This document shows, piece after piece, positions 15,968 through 23,027 of a stretch of DNA of 27,173 nt. The position numbers and the translations under genes are program-made. The notes below the pieces were generated by a model that was not told the origin of the DNA, ran no database searches, and saw only the letters and a program-made list of their open reading frames with translations. This stretch comes from CAYSRC01 sp964433495 (lineage in GTDB: Bacteria; Bacillota; Clostridia; Oscillospirales; Ruminococcaceae): NCBI GenBank assembly GCA_964433495.1, contig CAYSRC010000032.1, positions 1-27,173 of the forward strand, in the 5' to 3' direction. The stretch's first letter is position 1; each line of letters opens with the position of its first letter.

Positions 15968-16804
15968 CTATTCCGCACAGTGCAGCGAGAGCAGGTTCTC
16001 CGCATATTCGCGGCTCATCCTGAGCTCGTGATAATCGTCCCCGCAGTACGAGCCGTCGTGATCCGTCGTGATCCATTCGGGGTCGCACGCGAGTATCTCA
16101 TTCATCATCGCGGGGAAGTTCACAATCCCGTAGCCGGTCGGGCGGAACTCAAAGTTAAAGTACTCGGGCCCGCCGCGCCGCCCGCCGAGCTCGTGCGCCG
16201 TCCTAAGCCTCACCGGGCCCTCGGCGTAGTAGTCCTTCATGTGGATAATCTTGCAGCGGTCGGCGTACTTTTTCAGCATGTAGAGCGGGTCGCCGCCCCC
16301 CAGCATGCACCAGCCGATGTCCGGCATGTGCTGCAGCAGCTCTGCCGGCACGCCGTCGAGGATGTGCTCGATGGGATATCTGCCGTCGATGCGGGTCATA
16401 AAATCAAACCCGTGGTTGTGGTACTGAAGCGTCATGCCGGCCTTTTTGGCTTTTTCGGCGACCCTGTTGATAAAGGCAAGGCCCTCTTTGAAATTCACTC
16501 CGCCGGGATATTTGTCGTCCGGGATTTTGCAGATCGAGATGTATTTGCTCCCGAGCGCGGCTCTCGTTGCGATGATCTCGTCGGCCTTTTCCTCAAACTC
16601 CGCATACGGCACGTGGTCGACCAATATCTCGAGCCCCGCGTCCTGCGCGGCGCGCCGCACCCTGTCGGGGTCGTTGCCGTACAGGCCCCCCATCTCGAAC
16701 GCGTCGAAGCCGAGCTTTCCGAGCTCCCTGATTACCGAAAACAAATCCTGCTCCGCCTGCTTGCGAACCAAAAAAATCGGCGTTGCCAAACGTATCTTTT
16801 TCAT
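15968..16804 (-). CDS. TIM-barrel sugar (phosphate) isomerase/epimerase
   Basis: This 278-residue protein belongs to the xylose isomerase-like/AP endonuclease 2 TIM-barrel family, whose members isomerise or epimerise sugars at a divalent metal. Residues LATPIF begin strand one, HVPYAEFEEK and YHNHGFDF (Glu/His metal and substrate region) occur in mid-protein, MPDIGWCMLGGGDP and IIHMKDYY follow, and TTDHDGS is near the end. The frame runs to an ATG at 16864, but ATG 16804 has AGGA 6 nt upstream, lies downstream of the predicted start point, and aligns with the family N-terminus (MKKIRLAT). It is the first gene of the transport operon. Relatives include hydroxypyruvate isomerase, inosose dehydratase, ketose 3-epimerases and 3-keto-glycoside enzymes, so the exact reaction is open. 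Confidence 0.85.
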   Translation of the reverse strand: MKKIRLATPIFLVRKQAEQDLFSVIRELGKLGFDAFEMGGLYGNDPDRVRRAAQDAGLEILVDHVPYAEFEEKADEIIATRAALGSKYISICKIPDDKYPGGVNFKEGLAFINRVAEKAKKAGMTLQYHNHGFDFMTRIDGRYPIEHILDGVPAELLQHMPDIGWCMLGGGDPLYMLKKYADRCKIIHMKDYYAEGPVRLRTAHELGGRRGGPEYFNFEFRPTGYGIVNFPAMMNEILACDPEWITTDHDGSYCGDDYHELRMSREYAENLLSLHCAE

Positions 16805-16850
16805 TGCAGTCCTGTCCAAAAGTTTTTCTTTATCGTCTATGCTATTTATG

Positions 16851-16879
16851 AGTATATTACACAAGTTTCGTTATTTCAA
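16851..16879 (-). promoter_or_regulatory. Promoter of the isomerase/ABC transporter operon
   Basis: On the minus strand TTGAAA (16874-16879) is separated by 17 nt from TATACT (16851-16856). Transcription would start near 16844, about 40 nt before the ATG at 16804. The A/T-rich stretch upstream could act as an UP element. Confidence 0.75.
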
Positions 16880-17235
16880 TCTTTTATTTTTTATCAAAAA
16901 AATAGGTAAACAATTATGAATGTTACTTTTGCACATAATTTACGGATGTTTTTTGTCTGTTTTGCCGATTCTCGGGCGTAATTTCACCGAAAGTGAGCGT
17001 TGTTTGGGGATTTGCCTATTTTTTTATGTTATATTTTGTCGAAAAATGTCGAGATAACGCTTTATTCTTCCCGATTGCATTTTTCCGTTTCGGTCGCCGT
17101 TTGGGACAGGCCGGCGATATCGGCGAATATAAGAAAGGTTGTTTCTTTTTTCGTAACTTTAAGGTCTTTATTACGCTTTATCCCGTCGGGTTTTATATAA
17201 GTTATATCTTATCATATTATAAATATATATAATAA
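16880..17235. other. AT-rich divergent control region
   Basis: This stretch is markedly richer in A/T than the rest of the window. It separates the minus-strand transport operon from the plus-strand cupin/kinase operon. A frame from 16993 to 17232 exists but its composition and lack of a ribosome site suggest it is not a gene. The right end (17195-17235) is an almost pure A/T run ahead of a promoter and probably increases its strength. Confidence 0.5.
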
Positions 17236-17265
17236 TTGACTTTATCATTTTGGGTCGTTTATAAT
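17236..17265 (+). promoter_or_regulatory. Promoter of the cupin/kinase/6PGDH/LarA operon
   Basis: TTGACT (17236-17241) and perfect TATAAT (17260-17265) are 18 nt apart, with an A/T-rich upstream element. The predicted start point is about 17272, some 33 nt before the cupin ATG. Confidence 0.8.
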
Positions 17266-17280
17266 GGTTGTGTCACCATT
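17263..17280 (+). promoter_or_regulatory. Operator-like inverted repeat over the -10 and start point
   Basis: AATGGT (17263-17268) and ACCATT (17275-17280) are perfect inverted repeats with a 6-nt spacer. Their position on the -10 and transcription start is that of a repressor site. The protein that would bind is not identified; no LacI or GntR regulator is in the window. Confidence 0.45.
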
Positions 17281-17304
17281 ACCGCTGAAAGGGGTTTACC
17301 GCTT

Positions 17305-17766
17305 ATGTTCTGCACAAAAGAAAAGTTTTTGATCCGCACCATGGAAGACGCGTCCAGCTACGTCTGCCTCAACAAGCACGACGACCGCCCCGGCGAGGCC
17401 GGCACCTACCCCAACATGACCATCCTCGGCGACGAGCCCGCCCAGCCCGGCGGCTGCGACCCCAACGATTCCCGCAACTTCCACTATGTGCACATCACTA
17501 CGCTGCCCGTCGGCTCCGCCGTCGGCGAGCACTATCACCGCGACAACGAGCAGTTCTATCTCGTGATCGACGGCAAGGCCGAGATCACCCTGTGCGGCGA
17601 GAAGTTTCGGGTCGAGCCCTACACCATCGCGGTCATCCGCCCGGGCGGCTCCCACGGCATTCGCAACATCGGCGACGGCGTTCTCACCTATGTCTGCTGC
17701 GAGATCGAGCCCGCCCGCAAATACGACTACGAGCTCGAGGCCGAGAAGAACGAATCCGAAAAATAA
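17305..17766 (+). CDS. Cupin domain protein
   Basis: This 153-residue protein has a single cupin barrel. Motif 1 is seen as GEHYHRDNEQFYLVIDG, giving the HxH...E metal ligands, and motif 2 as RPGGSHGIRN, giving the fourth His. Such proteins bind a metal and may act as sugar isomerases, epimerases or sensors. Start: the frame opens at 17236 inside the promoter, so it is wrong; ATG 17305 lies after AAAGGGG, with the predicted transcript start at 17272. Cupins next to sugar-acid genes are often isomerases (for example of keto-sugars) or 4-deoxy-ketol enzymes, so a role with the co-transcribed kinase and dehydrogenase is likely, but its reaction is unknown. The C-terminus is acidic and lysine-rich, with EAEKNESEK. 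Confidence 0.85.
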   Translation: MFCTKEKFLIRTMEDASSYVCLNKHDDRPGEAGTYPNMTILGDEPAQPGGCDPNDSRNFHYVHITTLPVGSAVGEHYHRDNEQFYLVIDGKAEITLCGEKFRVEPYTIAVIRPGGSHGIRNIGDGVLTYVCCEIEPARKYDYELEAEKNESEK

Positions 17767-17785
17767 GCATAACACCGCAAATGGG

Positions 17786-17813
17786 CTCCGATCTCGCGAT
17801 TGGAGTTCATTTT
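17786..17813 (+). terminator. Possible attenuator hairpin between cupin and kinase
   Basis: An 8-bp stem (CTCCGATC/GATTGGAG with one G-U pair, arms 17786-17793 and 17798-17805) has a 4-nt loop and a following TTCATTTT. It is weak and probably lets transcription pass to the kinase. The 179-nt gap has no other promoter I recognise. Confidence 0.35.
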
Positions 17814-17945
17814 GCTGTAACGACGGCTTTCGGGGTCGTTTCTGCGTCCCGTTCTTCATCGGGCCGAAGCCGGGGGCGGGAGCTGCCCTGTCCGCCGCCC
17901 GGCCCTGCCCGGTATAAAAGAACGCTATAGAGAGGAGAAATCACA

Positions 17946-19019
17946 ATGAAGGTAAAGACAGACGCGCGCTACGCGATAGGGTGCCCGACGAGCATGGGGG
18001 TGCGGATAACGCCGGAAAACCGGATGTCGGCACACAACAGCGACCGGTTTATCATGCAGGCCACAAGCGCCGAGACAAACGTGCTCAATGTGGCGTCCTC
18101 ACTCGGGCGCGAGTGCCTTGCCCTGACAAAGTTTGTCGAGGGCAGCCCCGTGGCGGTGTTTATAAAAAGCCAGCTTCGCGCCCGCAACATAAGGTTCGAG
18201 GGGGCGAGCGTCCCGCAGGGCGGCCCGTGGGGGTATCGCCACCAGTTCAATATATCCGACTCGGGCTTCGGCATGCGCGCGCCCAGGGTGTGGAACGACC
18301 GCGCGGGAGAGGTCGGCAGAACCCTTTGCATCGACGATTTCGATACGGAGCGCATCTTCGGCCGCGAGGGCGTGGGGATTCTCCACATCTCCGGCCTTAT
18401 CGCCGCGATGAGCCCCGAGACAACCGAGTGCTGCCTTGCTCTGGCAAGGCAGGCAAAGAAGCACGGCGCCCTCGTGTCGTTTGACCTAAACTACCGCGCC
18501 ACATTTTGGAAGGGGCGCGAGGACGAGCTTGCGTCCGCCTTCGGCGAGATTGCATCGTGCGCCGATATCCTTGTGGGCAACGAGGAGGATTTTCAGCTCT
18601 GCCTCGGCTTCAAGGGGCCGGAGGCCGGGGGCAGGGACCTGCGGGCAAAAATCGAGAGCTTTAAGGCGATGATCATGCAGGTCGGGGAAAGGTATCCGAA
18701 CGCCGGGATGTTCGCAACCACGCTGCGGCAGGTGCTCTCGGCAAACGAGCACCTTTGGGGCGCAATCGTGCTGTCGGGCGACAGGTGGTATGTGGAAGAG
18801 CCGCGCGCGATCCAGGTGATGGACCGCATCGGCGGCGGGGACGGCTTTACGGGCGGTCTGCTGTACGGCGTGTTGAACGGCTGGGACGCGGGCAGGTGTA
18901 TGCAGTTCGGCTGGGCGTGCGGGGCGCTGGCGGCCTCGAGCCTCAACGACTATGCGGAGCCCGCCGACGAAAAGCAGGTATGGGACATCTACGCGGGCAA
19001 CGCAAGGGTGCAGAGATAA
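17946..19019 (+). CDS. PfkB-family carbohydrate kinase, KDG-kinase-like
   Basis: This 357-residue cytosolic kinase of the ribokinase/PfkB family would phosphorylate a sugar or sugar acid. The segment FDLNYRATFWKG (about 179-190) and GNEEDF (211-216) are those of 2-keto-3-deoxygluconate (KDG) kinases. The C-terminal signature DRIGGGDGF (293-301) holds the catalytic Asp299, with GGGD in place of the common GAGD. The N-terminal GG motif region is atypical, reading SAETNVLNVASSLG where KDG kinases have GGAExNVA. The ATG has GAGGAG 7 nt upstream. It is second in its operon and is followed 9 nt later by 6-phosphogluconate dehydrogenase, so its product may be 6-phosphogluconate. No KDPG aldolase is nearby. 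Kinase call firm, substrate not. Confidence 0.88.
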   Translation: MKVKTDARYAIGCPTSMGVRITPENRMSAHNSDRFIMQATSAETNVLNVASSLGRECLALTKFVEGSPVAVFIKSQLRARNIRFEGASVPQGGPWGYRHQFNISDSGFGMRAPRVWNDRAGEVGRTLCIDDFDTERIFGREGVGILHISGLIAAMSPETTECCLALARQAKKHGALVSFDLNYRATFWKGREDELASAFGEIASCADILVGNEEDFQLCLGFKGPEAGGRDLRAKIESFKAMIMQVGERYPNAGMFATTLRQVLSANEHLWGAIVLSGDRWYVEEPRAIQVMDRIGGGDGFTGGLLYGVLNGWDAGRCMQFGWACGALAASSLNDYAEPADEKQVWDIYAGNARVQR

Positions 19020-19028
19020 GGGGGAAAC

Positions 19029-20483
19029 ATGATGAAAAAAGCTGATATAGGGCTCATCGGGCTTGCCGTGATGGGCGAAAACCTCGTGATGAACATCGAG
19101 TCAAAGGGCTTCACCGCGGCGGTGTACAACAGAACCGTCTCAAAGGTGGACAACTTTGTGAACGGCAGGGCGGCGGGTCTCAACATCATCGGCTGCAAAA
19201 GCCTGCGGGAGCTTGCGGACAGCCTCGAAAAGCCGCGCAAGGTCATGATGATGGTCAAGGCAGGCCGGGCGGTGGACGACCTGATCAACGCGCTCCTCCC
19301 CTATCTCGAGCCGGGCGATATCATCATCGACGGCGGCAACAGCCACTTCCCCGACACGATAAGGCGGGCGGAATATGTCGAGTCAAAGGGACTGCTCTAT
19401 GTGGGCGTCGGCGTATCCGGCGGAGAAGAGGGCGCGCTCAACGGGCCAAGCATGATGCCGGGCGGGTCGGCGGCGGCGTGGCCGCATGTCAAGCCGATCT
19501 TTCAGGCAATCTGCGCCGGGGTCGAGGACGGCGCCCCCTGCTGCGACTGGGTCGGCGGCGGCGGCGCAGGCCACTTTGTAAAGATGGTACACAACGGCAT
19601 CGAGTACGGCGACATGCAGCTTATCTGCGAGGCGTACCAGCTGATGCGCGACGGCCTCGGGATGAGCGCCGACGAGCTGCACGACGTCTTTGCCGAATGG
19701 AACAAGACGGAGCTCGACAGCTATCTCATCGGGATAACGCGCGACATCCTGGGCTATCGGGATGAAAACGGGGAGACAACCGTCGACCGCATCCTCGACA
19801 CGGCGGGTCAGAAGGGCACCGGCAAGTGGACGGGGATCGCCGCCCTTGACGAGGGCGTCCCGCTGACGCTCATCGGCGAGGCGGTGTTCGCAAGATGCCT
19901 GTCGGCGCAGAAGGAGGAGCGGGTGCGGGCGGCGGCGCTCTACCCGAGGGAGATCCCCGCGTTCAAGGGGGACAGGGACGCCTTTATCGAGAGCATCCGC
20001 AGGGCGCTGTACGCCGGGAAGATAATCTCCTACGCGCAGGGGTTCGCGCTGATGCGCACGGCGGCAAAAACCTACGGCTGGGAGCTCAACTACGGCGGCA
20101 TCGCGCTCATGTGGCGCGGCGGCTGCATCATCCGCAGCGCCTTTCTCGGGAAAATCAAGGAGGCGTTCGACAAGGATCCCGAGCTCGAGAACCTCCTCAT
20201 GGACGGGTACTTCAGCGGCGTGATCGGGCAGCTTGTCCCCGCGTGGCGGGAGGTCGCGGCCTACGCCGCCTCGGCCGGCATCCCGATGCCGGCGATCTCC
20301 TCGGCGCTGAGCTATTTTGACGGCTATACGACAGAGCGTCTGCCGGCCAACCTTCTTCAGGCCCAGCGGGACTATTTCGGCGCGCACACCTACGAGAGGA
20401 TCGACTCGCCCCGCGGCCGGTTTTTCCACACCGACTGGACGGGCCGCGGCGGCAGCACCTCCGCCGGCACCTACAATGCTTGA
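19029..20483 (+). CDS. gnd: 6-phosphogluconate dehydrogenase, decarboxylating
   Basis: This 484-residue enzyme oxidises and decarboxylates 6-phosphogluconate to ribulose 5-phosphate in the oxidative pentose phosphate route. The nucleotide loop is GLIGLAVMG (8-16), with NRT at 35-37 as in NADP-dependent enzymes. The substrate site has IIDGGNSHFPDT (99-110), GVSGGEEGALNGPSMMPGG (128-146) and GGGAGHFVKMVHNGIEYGD (177-195), with catalytic Lys185 and Glu192. ILDTAGQKGTGKW is the usual C-terminal domain motif. The length matches the long type rather than the short 300-residue GntZ-like type. It starts at ATGATG with GGGGG 4-5 nt upstream, 9 nt behind the kinase, and overlaps the HAD gene by 8 nt. 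Confidence 0.96.
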   Translation: MMKKADIGLIGLAVMGENLVMNIESKGFTAAVYNRTVSKVDNFVNGRAAGLNIIGCKSLRELADSLEKPRKVMMMVKAGRAVDDLINALLPYLEPGDIIIDGGNSHFPDTIRRAEYVESKGLLYVGVGVSGGEEGALNGPSMMPGGSAAAWPHVKPIFQAICAGVEDGAPCCDWVGGGGAGHFVKMVHNGIEYGDMQLICEAYQLMRDGLGMSADELHDVFAEWNKTELDSYLIGITRDILGYRDENGETTVDRILDTAGQKGTGKWTGIAALDEGVPLTLIGEAVFARCLSAQKEERVRAAALYPREIPAFKGDRDAFIESIRRALYAGKIISYAQGFALMRTAAKTYGWELNYGGIALMWRGGCIIRSAFLGKIKEAFDKDPELENLLMDGYFSGVIGQLVPAWREVAAYAASAGIPMPAISSALSYFDGYTTERLPANLLQAQRDYFGAHTYERIDSPRGRFFHTDWTGRGGSTSAGTYNA

Positions 20484-21303
20484 CATAAGGCTCATTGCCG
20501 TTGACCTCGACGGAACCCTTTTGAATTCGGACAAGCAGCTCGGCCCGGCCGATGAGGCGGCTCTTCAAAGAGCCGCCGAACGCGGCATCGAAATCGTGCC
20601 GGCGACGGGGCGGTTCTACGGCGGTATGCCGCAGGTCATCCGAAACCTCCCGTATATCCGCTACGCCGTCACCGTAAACGGGGCGCAGGTGTACGATGTG
20701 AAGCACGGCCTTTCCCTCGCGAAGGCCGAAATCCCGCTCGAACGGGCGGCCGCGATCATGGAATACCTCGATACCCTGCCGGTGATCTACGACTGCTATA
20801 TGGACGACCGGGGCTGGATGACCGGCAGTATGCAGCGGCAGGCCGAGCGCTATACATCCGACCCGCACTACGTCAGGATGATCCGTGAGCTTCGGCAGCC
20901 CGTGCACAACCTGCGGGACTATATCTTGGGCGTCGGGCACGACGTTCAGAAGATACAGCTGTTCACGACCGACCGCGAGCTTCGCGCCCGGCTGCTCAAA
21001 ACCCTCGAAGAGAGGTTTTCGGGCCTCGCCGTCTCGTCCTCGCTTGCCGACAACGTCGAGATAAACAGCCGCGACGCAAACAAGGGCGACGCGCTGCTGC
21101 GGCTGGCGGACGCGCTCGGGATACCCGCCGCGGCGACGATGGCCTTCGGCGACGGGTTGAACGACCTCAGCATGATAAAAAAGGCCGGCGTCGGCGTCGC
21201 CGTGCAAAACGCGCACGAGGCTGTAAAGGCGGCGGCGGATTACATCACCGCCTCGTGCGACGACAACGGCGTCGCCGCCGCGATCGAACGGTTGTGTCTG
21301 TGA
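20476..21303 (+). CDS. Cof-type HAD-IIB phosphatase
   Basis: This 275-residue protein is a haloacid dehalogenase superfamily hydrolase of the Cof/YidA class, which removes phosphate from sugar phosphates and other small molecules. The four motifs are present: VDLDGTLLN (nucleophile Asp9 and acid Asp11), the PATGR Thr, the Lys in NKGDALL, and FGDGLNDLSM, with the magnesium aspartates. The open frame reaches back to 20317, but that part is a shadow of gnd; ATG 20476 overlaps the gnd stop by 8 nt, so translation is coupled. Position after gnd suggests housekeeping of sugar phosphates in the pathway. Its substrate cannot be inferred. Confidence 0.88.
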   Translation: MLDIRLIAVDLDGTLLNSDKQLGPADEAALQRAAERGIEIVPATGRFYGGMPQVIRNLPYIRYAVTVNGAQVYDVKHGLSLAKAEIPLERAAAIMEYLDTLPVIYDCYMDDRGWMTGSMQRQAERYTSDPHYVRMIRELRQPVHNLRDYILGVGHDVQKIQLFTTDRELRARLLKTLEERFSGLAVSSSLADNVEINSRDANKGDALLRLADALGIPAAATMAFGDGLNDLSMIKKAGVGVAVQNAHEAVKAAADYITASCDDNGVAAAIERLCL

Positions 21304-21323
21304 CAAAACAACGGGGAGACAAC

Positions 21324-22595
21324 ATGGATATATTCAAAATTTCGGATAGAGAAGAGGGTCTCGGCAGGGACGAGATAAAGGAGGCCCTCGCGGCTTCCCT
21401 CGAGGGCCGCGAGCTCAAAAAGGCGCTCATCATCCCGCCCGACTTCACAAGGCTTCACTCAAACGCCGGGTATATCACCAATGTGTATTACCACCTGCTG
21501 CGCGACGCCGGCGTGCAGACGGACATCCTGCCGGCGCTCGGCACGCACGAGCCGGTTTCCGAAGAGCAGGCGCGGGTGATGTTCGGCGACATCCCCTACG
21601 ACAGGTTTATCCCGCACAACTGGAGAACCGATGTGGTAAAGCTCGGCGAGGTTCCGGCGGGATATCTCGAGGAGATAACGGAAAACCTTTGGCACGACGC
21701 GGTGGACGTCGAGATAAACAGGCGCGTCACGGACGAGAGCTATGACCTCATCATCTCCGCCGGTCAGGTCGTCCCGCACGAGGTGATCGGGATGTCGAAC
21801 CACGCGAAGAACCTGTTTGTGGGCGTCGGCGGCAGCGACATGATCAACAAAAGCCACATGGTCGGCGCCGTCTACGGTCTTGAGCGCATGATGGGCAGGG
21901 ATCACACCCCCGTGCGCAAGCTGCTCGACTACAGCATGGAGCATTTTCTCGGCGCGCGTCCCGTACTCTTTGCCCTCACGGTGACGACGGCCCCCGGCGG
22001 CCGTATCCGCACGCACGGCCTCTTCATCGGCGAGGGGCGGGAGTGCCTGACCGAGGCCGTCAAGCTCGCGCAGAAAAAGAACATCGACTTTGTGGAGCAC
22101 GGCCTCAAAAAATGTGTGGTGTACCTCGACCCCGGCGAGTTCAAAAGCACCTGGCTCGGGAACAAGGCGGTATACCGCACGCGCATGGCGATGGCCGACG
22201 GCGGCGAGCTCGTCGTGCTCGCCCCGGGGGTAAAGCGCTTCGGCGAGGACATGCAGATCGACAAACTCATCCGCAAATACGGCTACCGCGGCCGGCTGCA
22301 CACGCTGGAGGCGTTCAACAGGCCGGAAAACCGGGACCTTCGCGACAACATGAGCGCGGCCGCCCACCTTATACACGGCTCGTCCGACGGCCGGTTTACC
22401 GTCACCTACGCGGTAAAAGAGATAACGCAGGACGAGATCGCCGGGGTCGGCTACAACCCGGCGGATTACGACGGGACGGCGGCAAAATACGACCCCGACA
22501 AGCTGCAATACGGCTATAACACCGTCGGCGGCGAGGAGGTCTATTTTATCCCCAACCCCGCCCTCGGCCTTTGGATCGACAAGGAGCGGTTCTGA
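21324..22595 (+). CDS. LarA-family nickel-pincer hydroxyacid racemase/epimerase
   Basis: This 423-residue protein belongs to the LarA family, which uses a nickel-pincer nucleotide to racemise or epimerise 2-hydroxy acids. The residues known from lactate racemase are present with matching spacing: Asp40-x2-Arg43 (DFTR), His75 in GTHEP, His152 in VPHEV, the pincer-binding Lys162 in SNHAKN, 10 residues after it, and nickel ligand His178 in KSHMVG, 16 further on. ATG 21324 has GGGGAG 5 nt upstream; the frame's earlier start at 21255 is inside the HAD gene. It is last in the operon after kinase, gnd and HAD. Known family members include malate racemases and D-gluconate 2-epimerases, so a sugar-acid epimerase is favoured here. 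Maturation genes larB, larC and larE are not in the window. Confidence 0.9.
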   Translation: MDIFKISDREEGLGRDEIKEALAASLEGRELKKALIIPPDFTRLHSNAGYITNVYYHLLRDAGVQTDILPALGTHEPVSEEQARVMFGDIPYDRFIPHNWRTDVVKLGEVPAGYLEEITENLWHDAVDVEINRRVTDESYDLIISAGQVVPHEVIGMSNHAKNLFVGVGGSDMINKSHMVGAVYGLERMMGRDHTPVRKLLDYSMEHFLGARPVLFALTVTTAPGGRIRTHGLFIGEGRECLTEAVKLAQKKNIDFVEHGLKKCVVYLDPGEFKSTWLGNKAVYRTRMAMADGGELVVLAPGVKRFGEDMQIDKLIRKYGYRGRLHTLEAFNRPENRDLRDNMSAAAHLIHGSSDGRFTVTYAVKEITQDEIAGVGYNPADYDGTAAKYDPDKLQYGYNTVGGEEVYFIPNPALGLWIDKERF

Positions 22596-22657
22596 GAGAG
22601 GGGCCTCGGCAAACGGGCGGGGCCGTTCGGCGGGACGGGCGGATTCCGTTTTTGACG

Positions 22658-22700
22658 AAAGGTCCCGAGCGCACGGTGCGCTCGGGACCTTTCTTTATTT
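22658..22700 (+). terminator. Terminator of the cupin-to-LarA operon
   Basis: A perfect 15-bp stem (arms 22658-22672 and 22678-22692) with a 5-nt ACGGT loop is followed by CTTTATTTC. Its arms begin AAAGG and end CCTTT, so it can also work in reverse. Confidence 0.85.
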
Positions 22701-22748
22701 CATGTTGCAGCCGGGGGCAGCGCTTTTTAACCCCCGTCCGTGTGGATA

Positions 22749-22778
22749 TTGAAAAAGGGGTCGAATATAGTATATACT
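22749..22778 (+). promoter_or_regulatory. Promoter of the membrane zinc-ribbon gene pair
   Basis: TTGAAA (22749-22754) precedes TATACT (22773-22778) by 18 nt. Transcription would begin near 22785, giving a leader of about 240 nt. Confidence 0.6.
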
Positions 22779-22858
22779 TTATCTTGAGAGGATAGCTTCT
22801 CGGCGGGCTTAAACGGCGGGGCCGCGGCCTCTTGCGAAAAAAAAGGAGCGGCCGCCCC

Positions 22859-23026
22859 GTGCCGCGTTGCGTCCCCTGCCCCGGGGAGCGGAACGGGTGC
22901 GAACAAAGCGGGGCGACGGCCCGGGTGCGAACCTGCGGCCGCGAAAAAGCCCCCTGCCCCGGCGCGGGGCGGATTGCGCCGCCTTTGCCCGTCTGCTCGG
23001 GCGGCGGCTTGAGGAGGAGAGCGTGA
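22859..23026 (+). CDS. Possible small Cys-rich leader ORF
   Basis: A 55-codon frame starts at GTG 22859, 10 nt after AAGGAG (22843-22848), and stops at 23026, one base before the next ATG. It would give a cysteine-rich, basic, proline-rich peptide (Cys pairs CVPC and later single Cys residues) with an RRR near the end. The sequence is made of GC-rich repeats and shows no homology I know. The well-placed ribosome site and the abutting stop suggest translational coupling, but this may be chance. Confidence 0.25.
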   Translation: MPRCVPCPGERNGCEQSGATARVRTCGREKAPCPGAGRIAPPLPVCSGGGLRRRA

Positions 23027-23027
23027 G

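Larger units (their letters stand above)
22701..23027. other. Long GC-rich leader of the zinc-ribbon gene pair
   Basis: This region holds the promoter at 22749 and a leader of roughly 240 nt, unusually long for this window. Within it are repeated segments CGGGTGCGAAC (near 22893 and 22920) and CCCTGCCCCGG, and a possible small ORF at 22859. No known riboswitch was recognised. Confidence 0.4.

Noticed and set aside
16993..17232. 79-codon AT-rich frame between the two operons
   Set aside because: No ribosome site, low-complexity Phe/Tyr-rich translation, and it lies within A/T-rich control sequence next to a strong promoter.
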